A DNA stretch of 64,000 bases. It comes from Agrococcus casei LMG 22410 (GTDB lineage: Bacteria; Actinomycetota; Actinomycetes; Actinomycetales; Microbacteriaceae). Below are positions 58,584 through 64,000 of this stretch, piece by piece. Each line of letters starts with the position of its first letter. The first letter of the stretch is position 1. The DNA lies in assembly GCF_900163565.1 (NCBI RefSeq), contig NZ_FUHU01000041.1, forward strand, positions 1 through 64,000. Reading direction: 5' to 3'. Made by a program: the position numbers and the translations under genes. The notes below the pieces were generated by a model. That model saw only the letters and a program-made list of their open reading frames with translations, searched no databases and had not been told where the DNA came from.

Positions 58584-59264
58584 CTAGAAGACGTCGGGGC
58601 TGCGGTGGAGGCCGGTGCGCACGGCCACATCGGGGTGGCCGTCGAAGCGGTAGCCCTCGCCGCGCACGGTGCGGATGATGTCGGCGTAGCTGCCGAGCTT
58701 CGCACGCAGACGGCGGATGTGCACGTCGACTGTGCGTGCGTTCGGACGCTCGTCGGCATCCGAGTCCGGCCACACCAGGTCGATGAGGTCTTCGCGGGCG
58801 ACCGCGCGGCCGGTGCGCAGCACGATCGACTGCAGCAGCTCGAACTCCTTGTAGGTCAGGGCGACGGTGTTGCCGTCTACCGTGACGCGGTTGCGAGCGA
58901 AGTCGATCGTGACGCCCTCTTCTTCGGGCTGCTCTTCGGCGACTTCGGATGTGCGGAGTGCCGGGTCGTGCAGCGCGCGGCGCACGACGTCGATGTCGCG
59001 TCCCCCAGCGCCGGCCGGTGCGAGGGCGACGGCGGCGTGCGTCTGAGCTGAAGGGGCGACGCGGGCGGTGTGCTCGCGCAGCTCGCGGACGAGCGTCGCG
59101 AGGTCGACGCCGTCGAGCTCCTGGGCGTCATCGCCGAGGCCGATGTAGAGCACGAAGCCGCGAGCCTCGGGCTCGGCGGGAACAGCGTGCACGTTCGGGC
59201 GCTGCTGCGCTGTGGCCTCGGTGATGTCGGTGCGGGTCTGGATATCGGTGATTGCAAGAGACAT
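58584..59264 (-). CDS. Winged-helix (OmpR-type DNA-binding) regulator without receiver domain
   Basis: Of 226 residues, the C-terminal 100 form a Trans_reg_C domain: VTVDGNTVALTYKEFELLQSIVLRTGRAVAREDLIDLVWP, RTVDVHIRRLRAKLG, IIRTVRGEGYRFD. The N-terminal 110 residues are not a response-regulator receiver: no phosphorylatable Asp pocket is seen, and the region FVLYIGLGDDAQELDG is of unknown fold. The sensing mode is therefore unknown. A leaderless Met/Cys-rich mini-ORF and a terminator lie upstream on the same strand, an attenuator-like arrangement. Confidence 0.88.
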   Translation of the reverse strand: MSLAITDIQTRTDITEATAQQRPNVHAVPAEPEARGFVLYIGLGDDAQELDGVDLATLVRELREHTARVAPSAQTHAAVALAPAGAGGRDIDVVRRALHDPALRTSEVAEEQPEEEGVTIDFARNRVTVDGNTVALTYKEFELLQSIVLRTGRAVAREDLIDLVWPDSDADERPNARTVDVHIRRLRAKLGSYADIIRTVRGEGYRFDGHPDVAVRTGLHRSPDVF

Positions 59265-59320
59265 TGGGTGCCTTCCGGGTTCGGCCGGAGCTGAGCTCTA
59301 CAGCCTGGGTGACGAATGAG

Positions 59321-59356
59321 AGATAAGAAAAACCGGCGGGATTCTCTCCGCCGGTT
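59321..59356 (-). terminator. Terminator between mini-ORF and winged-helix regulator gene
   Basis: On the minus strand AACCGGCGG pairs with CCGCCGGTT around AGAGAATC and is followed by TTTCTTATCT. It begins 24 bases after the mini-ORF stop and ends 56 bases before the regulator start. Confidence 0.85.
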
Positions 59357-59380
59357 GCATGCAGTTCGCGTGTTCGCTGA

Positions 59381-59479
59381 TTACTGCATGCACATTCGGC
59401 ACATGCTCGACATCGGCATCACCATGCCGGACAGTCCCTTGGCGACGAAGGCGGTCGCGGGCTGCTGAATGTCAGTCAT
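59381..59479 (-). CDS. Leaderless 32-residue Met/Cys-rich mini-ORF (possible leader peptide)
   Basis: The ORF starts MTDIQQPATAFVAKGLSG and ends MVMPMSSMCRMCMQ, so the last 14 residues contain six Met and two Cys. It has its own promoter, TTGACG (59510-59515)-18-TAACCT (59486-59491), whose predicted start point is the A of the ATG, so the mRNA would be leaderless. A terminator follows. Two readings are possible: a translated leader peptide sensing Met or Cys supply by attenuation of the downstream regulator, or a small metal- or redox-active peptide. It is too short for similarity arguments by eye. Confidence 0.6.
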   Translation of the reverse strand: MTDIQQPATAFVAKGLSGMVMPMSSMCRMCMQ

Positions 59480-59485
59480 GGCCAC

Positions 59486-59515
59486 AGGTTATGCGACCGA
59501 TAACGATTCCGTCAA
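59486..59515 (-). promoter_or_regulatory. Promoter of the mini-ORF (TTGACG-18-TAACCT)
   Basis: The -35 TTGACG and -10 TAACCT on the minus strand are 18 bases apart. The -10 ends six bases before the ATG. Confidence 0.6.
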
Positions 59516-59516
59516 G

Positions 59517-59573
59517 CTTGTTGCGAATAACGCACCGGTTTGACGGTCAAACCGGTGCGTTATTCGCAACAAG
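59517..59573. repeat. 57-bp palindrome: two perfect 28-bp arms around one base
   Basis: The left arm (59517-59544, starting CTTGTTGCGAATAACGCACC) and right arm (59546-59573) are exact reverse complements around G59545. The GNAT gene stops inside it and its last eight codons (LVANNAPV) are in the right arm. It is far longer than an ordinary terminator stem and lacks a T-run. Confidence 0.9.
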
Positions 59574-60086
59574 ACGAAGCTCACGCATGAGGTGACCCGA
59601 GCTATGCGTCTCGTGCTTCTCGCCGCCGTCAGTTGCCCATCCGTGTCGCTCATAGAACCGCAGGGCGCGTTCGTTGCCGGCCAGCATCCAGAGGTAGACC
59701 CCAGAGAATCCAGCTTGCGCCAGAGCAATCATCGCCTGTTCCATCAGCGCGTGGCCGACGCCAGCAGACCACGAGTCAGGGTGCGCGTAGATGCCCGCGA
59801 TCTCGCCGACATGCTCCCAGCCGTCGTCGCGACCCCTGCCGAACGTCGCCCAGCCGAGCACCGCATCCGTCTCGTCGACGGCGACGACACACTCGTGACC
59901 GACCGCATTGCGATTCGGGTCGCCGTTCAGCCAGCGCTGCCAGCCGGTCGTGCGGTTCTGCACGCTGAGCCCGTCGAGCACCGAATGAGGCATGAGGCCC
60001 TTGTATGCGGCGCGCCACGAATCGACGTGCACGCGGGCCACGCCGGCAGCATCGTCGGCTGTTGCGGCGCGCACCCGCACGGTCAT
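59547..60086 (-). CDS. GNAT family N-acetyltransferase
   Basis: This 179-residue protein begins MTVRVRAATADDAAGVARVHVDSWRAAYKGLMP (typical GNAT motif C). IAGIYAHPDSWSAGVGHALMEQAM binds acetyl-CoA (Gln/Arg-x-x-Gly-x-Gly variant) and GNERALRFYERHGW is motif B. The substrate is unknown. The stop is inside a perfect palindrome, which may have altered the C-terminus. It ends three bases after the upp gene on the same strand. Confidence 0.9.
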   Translation of the reverse strand: MTVRVRAATADDAAGVARVHVDSWRAAYKGLMPHSVLDGLSVQNRTTGWQRWLNGDPNRNAVGHECVVAVDETDAVLGWATFGRGRDDGWEHVGEIAGIYAHPDSWSAGVGHALMEQAMIALAQAGFSGVYLWMLAGNERALRFYERHGWATDGGEKHETHSSGHLMRELRLVANNAPV

Positions 60087-60088
60087 CG

Positions 60089-60727
60089 CTACTCGGCAGT
60101 GCCGTACAGGCGGTCGCCCGCGTCGCCGAGGCCGGGCACGATGAAGCCGTTCTCGTCGAGGCCGTCGTCGACAGCACCGAGCACGACGGTGAGGTTCTCG
60201 TGGTCGCCGAAGTCCTTCTCGATGCGCGCCACACCCTCAGGCGTGCCGAGGATGCAGATCGCGGTCACGTCGACGGCGCCGCGGTCGAAGAGGTACTTGA
60301 TCGCAGCCGAGAGCGAGCCGCCCGTTGCGAGCATGGGGTCGAGCACGAAGCACTGGCGGTCGTGCAGGTCATCGGGCAGGCGCTCGGCGTAGGTGTACGG
60401 CTCGAGGGTCTCTTCGTTGCGGGCCATGCCGAGGAATCCGACTTCGGCAGTCGGCAGCAGAGCCGTCATGCCGTCGAGCATGCCGAGGCCTGCGCGCAGA
60501 ATCGGCACGATCAGCGGCGTCGGCTCGGCGATGCGCACGCCGGTGGTCTTGGTGACGGGCGTCTGAATCTCTTTGGGCGTCACCCGCACTTCGCGCGTGC
60601 CCTCGTAGGCGAGCAGCGTCATGAGCTCTGACACGAGGTGCCGGAAGGTCGGCGACGGCGTGTTCTCGTCGCGCAGCACGGTGAGCTTGTGCGTGATGAG
60701 CGGGTGGTCGGCTACGTGAACTCGCAT
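60089..60727 (-). CDS. upp: Uracil phosphoribosyltransferase
   Basis: This 212-residue salvage enzyme makes UMP from uracil and PRPP. It has [42 protein letters not shown], the PRPP loop [11 protein letters not shown] and the C-terminal [19 protein letters not shown] (plus-strand 60734-60739), six bases before the ATG, suggests a leaderless mRNA. It is divergent from tadA, 48 bases away. Confidence 0.96.
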   Translation of the reverse strand: MRVHVADHPLITHKLTVLRDENTPSPTFRHLVSELMTLLAYEGTREVRVTPKEIQTPVTKTTGVRIAEPTPLIVPILRAGLGMLDGMTALLPTAEVGFLGMARNEETLEPYTYAERLPDDLHDRQCFVLDPMLATGGSLSAAIKYLFDRGAVDVTAICILGTPEGVARIEKDFGDHENLTVVLGAVDDGLDENGFIVPGLGDAGDRLYGTAE

Positions 60728-60762
60728 GCGACAAATCTACCGCGCCCGCGCATCCGCCTCGA

Positions 60763-60768
60763 TACGCT
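60763..60768 (+). promoter_or_regulatory. -10 box TACGCT of leaderless tadA
   Basis: TACGCT ends seven bases before the ATG at 60776; no Shine-Dalgarno is present. Confidence 0.45.
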
Positions 60769-60775
60769 GGTGCGC

Positions 60776-61243
60776 ATGCGAGTCGAGCCGGCGATCGAAG
60801 CCCACATGCGGCGCGCGATCGAGCTTGCCGCGGCCGCTGCTGAGCGCACACCGGCGGATGTTCCGGTCGGCGCAGTCGTCGTCGCACCCGACGGCACCGA
60901 GCTCGCCGAGGGCGCCAACGAGCGCGAGCTGCATGCCGACCCCACCGGTCACGCCGAGCTCGTGGCCATGCGCGCCGCCGCCAGGGCCACCGGCGACTGG
61001 CATCTCGACGGCTGCACGCTCGTCGTCACCCTTGAGCCGTGCGCCATGTGCGCGGGTGCGATCGCGCAGGCTCGCGTCGCGCGGGTCGTGTTCGGGGCAT
61101 GGGACGACAAGGCCGGAGCCGCAGGGTCAGTCGTCGATCTGCTGCGAGACAGGCGGATGCCCCACAGAGTCGAAGTCGTCGGCGACGTTCTCGCAGGCGA
61201 GTGTGCGGCGCAGTTGCGCGAATTCTTCGCCGACAAACGCTAG
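60776..61243 (+). CDS. tadA: tRNA-specific adenosine deaminase
   Basis: This 155-residue zinc deaminase edits A34 to inosine in tRNA-Arg(ACG), which is encoded at 43246-43318. It contains DVPVGAVVV, the catalytic HAE in GHAELVAMRAAA and the zinc PCAMC in LEPCAMCAGAIAQARV. Its end overlaps the convergent LysR gene by four bases. Confidence 0.94.
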   Translation: MRVEPAIEAHMRRAIELAAAAAERTPADVPVGAVVVAPDGTELAEGANERELHADPTGHAELVAMRAAARATGDWHLDGCTLVVTLEPCAMCAGAIAQARVARVVFGAWDDKAGAAGSVVDLLRDRRMPHRVEVVGDVLAGECAAQLREFFADKR

Positions 61244-62172
61244 AGATTTCCGACAGCCTCGGGGGTGTCGATCAGCGAAGCCTGACGCACGATCTCAGCC
61301 CGCACCGCGTTCTGCGCCGGGTGCGAACCCATCGACTCGCGCACCGCGGTGAAGATCGTGCGCTCGGGCGCCCCCTCGAGGTCGAGGCGCCGCACCCGCG
61401 ACTCCATGCCGCCGTGCACGAGCCCCGGCAGGAAGGCAACAGCGGTGCCCGACTCGACCAGTCGCACGTGCGCCTGCAGGTCGGGAGTCTCATAGCGGAT
61501 GTCGGGTTCGAACCCAGCGCTGCGACAAAGCTGCACGGCCCAGTGTCGGGATGCGGCTCCGGGCTGCTCGACCACCCACGGCATATCGGCGACATCCTGC
61601 AGGCGTGTCACGTTCGCGAACGCGCCGCCCGCCGCATCCGCCGGAGGAAGCGCCAGCTGCAGGGCGTCCCGCGCGATCACCTCGCGATCGAGCCCTGTGT
61701 AGTGCGCGGTCGAGTGATGCGGATACTGCTCGGCGACCACCAGGTCGAAGGCACGCGCCCACGTCTCGCGCAGCGCCGACTTCGGCTCGTACTGCACCAT
61801 CTCGACGCGCAGCTCGGGGTAGCGCTCGCGAAGCCGGCCGAGCGTCTGCGGCATCAGCGCCAGCATCGCCGTCTGAAACACGGCCACGCGCACGGTGCCC
61901 GAGATGCGCGAGTGGTTGCGATGCAGCGCGGCCTCCGCACGCTCGAGGCCGGCGAGCAGATGCTCCGTCTCGCGCACGAGCGCCCGGGCGGCAGGCGTCA
62001 GCTCGAGCTGCCTGCCCGACTTGCGCAGAAGCGGCACCCCGGCCTCGCGCTCGAGCAGGCTCAGCTGCTGCGAGACGGCGGAGGGCGTGTAGCTCAGCGC
62101 CTCGGCGACAGCCGCCACAGTGCCGCGGGTCTGCAGCTCCCAGAGCAGCCGAAGGCGTTTCATCTCGAGCAC
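61240..62172 (-). CDS. LysR family transcriptional regulator
   Basis: Of 310 residues, the N-terminal winged helix reads MKRLRLLWELQTRGTVAAVAEALSYTPSAVSQQLSLLEREAGVPLLRKSGR. The TPSAVSQQL recognition helix is family-typical, and a periplasmic-binding-like effector domain follows. GTG 62172 with AGGAGG six bases upstream is preferred. It is divergent from putA and is the obvious candidate proline-responsive regulator of it, but this is inference. Confidence 0.92.
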   Translation of the reverse strand: MLEMKRLRLLWELQTRGTVAAVAEALSYTPSAVSQQLSLLEREAGVPLLRKSGRQLELTPAARALVRETEHLLAGLERAEAALHRNHSRISGTVRVAVFQTAMLALMPQTLGRLRERYPELRVEMVQYEPKSALRETWARAFDLVVAEQYPHHSTAHYTGLDREVIARDALQLALPPADAAGGAFANVTRLQDVADMPWVVEQPGAASRHWAVQLCRSAGFEPDIRYETPDLQAHVRLVESGTAVAFLPGLVHGGMESRVRRLDLEGAPERTIFTAVRESMGSHPAQNAVRAEIVRQASLIDTPEAVGNL

Positions 62173-62271
62173 GGCATCCTCCTGCGTCGGCAAATCCAAC
62201 AAGGTAGCAAAACTACATGTTTAGCGGTACAAACCTTTACTTTACTTTACGCTTCATGAGCCGCACACTGG

Positions 62272-62298
62272 GCGAACGCGATGAGTGATCGCGTTCGC
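62272..62298. promoter_or_regulatory. Perfect 11-bp inverted repeat in the LysR/putA gap
   Basis: GCGAACGCGAT-GAGTG-ATCGCGTTCGC ends about 20 bases before the putA start. It could be an operator or a hairpin near the putA ribosome-binding site. Confidence 0.5.
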
Positions 62299-62318
62299 AA
62301 TGATGTGAAAGGCTTCCT

Positions 62319-64000
62319 GTGAACAAGGATGTCAACGTGAGCCGGCCGCAGGATCTCGCCGAAGAGGCGATCCAGCTGGTCGAGCGCTGGCTGCGCGAAG
62401 CAGCAGAAGTACCCGCCGATGCGTCGGCCGCACGACTCGCAGGCGTTCTGCAAGACCCGAACGGGCTCGACTTCACCGTCGGCTTCGTCGACGGCGTAGT
62501 GCGCCCCGAAGACCTGAAGGCAGCAGCGAAGAAGCTTCGCGCGCTGGTGCCCCTCACTCCCGGATTCCTGGCCGCGCCCCTCCGCGCAGCGGTCGCGGCC
62601 GGCGGCGTCTTCGCCAAGCCCATGCCCGGCATCGTCGTGCCCATCGCGCGTCGCGTGCTGCGCGAGATGGTGAGCCACCTCATCATCGACGCCACCGACG
62701 ACAAGCTCGGCAAGTCGATCGCCAAGATCAAGACCGACGACACGCGCCTCAACATCAACCTGCTCGGCGAGGCCATCCTCGGCCAGCACGAGGCCGAGCG
62801 CCGCATCGCGGGCACCAGGCGCCTGCTCGAGCGCGACGACGTCGACTACGTGTCGATCAAGGTCTCGTCGACCGTCGCACCCCACAACCACTGGGCCTTC
62901 GACGAAGCCGTCGACCACATCGAGCAGCAGCTCGTGCCGCTCTACGAGATGGCCAAGAGCGCGTCGCCGCGCAAGTTCATCAACCTCGACATGGAGGAGT
63001 ACAAAGACCTCGACCTCACGCTCGCGGTCTTCAAGCGCGTGCTCGAGCGCGACGAGTTCCGCGACCTCGAAGCTGGCATCGTGCTGCAGGCATACCTGCC
63101 CGACGCCCTTGCCGTCATGATCGACCTGCAGGAGTGGGCGGCAGCACGCGTCGCAGCCGGCGGCGCCCCCATCAAGGTGCGCGTCGTCAAGGGCGCGAAC
63201 CTGCCCATGGAGCAGGTCGACGCCGCGATCCGCGGCTGGCCGGTCGCCACCTGGTCGTCGAAGCAGGAGTCCGACACCAGCTACAAGGCCGTCATGGACT
63301 TCGCCCTGACCGCCGACCGCGTGCAGAACGTGCGCATCGGCGTCGCAGGCCACAACCTCTTCGACATCGCCCTCGCCTGGCTGCTCGCCAAGCAGCGCGG
63401 CGCCGAGAAGGGCATCGACTTCGAGATGCTCCTGGGCATGGCCACGGGCCAGGCCGAGGCAGTCAAGCGCGATGTCGGCTCCCTCCTGCTCTACACCCCG
63501 GTGGTGCACCCGGGCGAGTTCGACGTCGCCATCTCGTACCTCATCCGCCGCCTCGAAGAGGGCGCGAGCACCGAGAACTTCATGTCGGCCGTGTTCGAGC
63601 TGAACGACAACCAGCAGCTCTTCGACCGCGAGAAGCAGCGCTACCTCGACTCGCTCGACGACCTCGCTGCCATCACGGCAGACGGCGACGTCGCCGACTA
63701 CAGCGTTCCCAAGCCGTCGCGCCTGCAGGACCGCCGCGAGTACGACGCAGCGGGGGCGGATGCGCGAGTCGAGCAGCGCACGGCCGGCGGTCTCGAAGCC
63801 TTCGAGAACACGCCTGACACCGACCCCGACCTGCCGGGCAACCGCGTGTGGGGACGCTCCATCGCAGACCGGATGGTCGCATCCGATCTCGGAAAGACGC
63901 TCGTCGCAGAGGCGCGCGTCGAAGACGAGGCTGCCCTGCAGCAGGTCATCGAGCGCGGCATCGAGGCGTCGGCCAGCTGGCAGGCACTCGGCGTCGACGA
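62319..64000 (+). CDS. putA: PutA: proline dehydrogenase / P5C dehydrogenase (5' part)
   Basis: The frame starts at GTG 62319 (AAAGG upstream) and runs open to the window end, giving 560 residues. The proline dehydrogenase barrel spans about residues 110-460: KVSSTVAPHNHWAFDEAVDHIEQQL, FINLDMEEYKDLDLTL, GIVLQAYLPDALAVMIDLQEW, VRVVKGANLPMEQVD, ATHNLFD-like GVAGHNLFDIALAW and SYLIRRLEEGASTENFM (substrate arginines). The start of the aldehyde dehydrogenase domain is seen at the end (GNRVWGRSIADRM). The product converts proline to glutamate. The N-terminus lacks the ribbon-helix-helix DNA-binding domain of some PutA, so it does not self-regulate. Confidence 0.94.
   Translation, partial: MNKDVNVSRPQDLAEEAIQLVERWLREAAEVPADASAARLAGVLQDPNGLDFTVGFVDGVVRPEDLKAAAKKLRALVPLTPGFLAAPLRAAVAAGGVFAKPMPGIVVPIARRVLREMVSHLIIDATDDKLGKSIAKIKTDDTRLNINLLGEAILGQHEAERRIAGTRRLLERDDVDYVSIKVSSTVAPHNHWAFDEAVDHIEQQLVPLYEMAKSASPRKFINLDMEEYKDLDLTLAVFKRVLERDEFRDLEAGIVLQAYLPDALAVMIDLQEWAAARVAAGGAPIKVRVVKGANLPMEQVDAAIRGWPVATWSSKQESDTSYKAVMDFALTADRVQNVRIGVAGHNLFDIALAWLLAKQRGAEKGIDFEMLLGMATGQAEAVKRDVGSLLLYTPVVHPGEFDVAISYLIRRLEEGASTENFMSAVFELNDNQQLFDREKQRYLDSLDDLAAITADGDVADYSVPKPSRLQDRREYDAAGADARVEQRTAGGLEAFENTPDTDPDLPGNRVWGRSIADRMVASDLGKTLVAEARVEDEAALQQVIERGIEASASWQALGVD

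Overview
This is a window of high-GC actinobacterial chromosome, most likely from the Micrococcales and probably Microbacteriaceae. The support is the dense coding with many GTG starts, the mixture of Shine-Dalgarno-led and leaderless genes, the DUF3073 and DUF2510 proteins, paired fluoride-channel genes, a fused proline-catabolic PutA and typical actinobacterial house-keeping genes. The family-level placement is inference; no 16S gene is present.

Layout. Bases 1-316 hold the right end of a broken IS3-type element, next to a 168-bp MITE-like palindromic element (319-486). From 578 to 8255 come two membrane proteins, purF, a small VOC protein, the threonine-degrading pair tdh-kbl, and purM with a small membrane protein. 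From 8347 to 19105 come an L-serine ammonia-lyase, DUF3073, a crcB pair, an orphan RND pump, a very Q/P/G-rich DUF2510 protein and a DEAD-box helicase with an RG-rich N-terminus. From 19239 to 31090 come an MFS pump with its ArsR-like regulator, an NmrA-like SDR overlapping recQ, a LacI regulator, a CapA-like lipoprotein, a CitE-like lyase, CsbD, a DHA2 pump and a VanY-like lipoprotein. From 31227 to 41077 come an MHS transporter-nitrilase operon, the divergent pair pgm/pheA, a diacylglycerol-kinase-like gene, a thiosulfate uptake pair (YeeE/TusA), serS, a HAD phosphatase and tRNA-Ser(UGA). From 41095 to 50330 come an LCP protein, tRNA-Ser(GCU), a cold-shock protein, tRNA-Arg(ACG), dps, a possible quinone-detoxification pair with apt, an epimerase flanked by direct repeats, Lrp/ald and OsmC. 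From 50473 to 64000 come FKBP, a histidine phosphatase, ogt, asparaginase, an FAD-linked oxidase, an Lrp-controlled 2-oxoacid dehydrogenase operon with a lipoyl-only E2, a regulatory cluster (two related small RNA candidates, a winged-helix regulator, a Met/Cys-rich leaderless mini-ORF), GNAT, upp/tadA and LysR/putA (cut by the window end).

A metabolic theme is amino-acid catabolism: Thr (tdh-kbl), Ser (sdaA), Ala (ald), Asn (asparaginase), Pro (putA) and probably branched-chain 2-oxoacids, several beside Lrp or LysR regulators. Purine and pyrimidine supply (purF, purM, apt, upp) is interspersed.

The most unusual material is non-coding. It includes a strongly over-used octamer CGGATGCG/CGCATCCG that bends codon choice, two tandem paralogous small-RNA candidates (58145-58520), a leaderless 32-codon ORF ending in Met and Cys codons followed by a terminator (59321-59479), a four-copy hairpin repeat family, a 57-bp near-continuous palindrome, and divergent leaderless promoters whose -10 boxes overlap between pgm and pheA.
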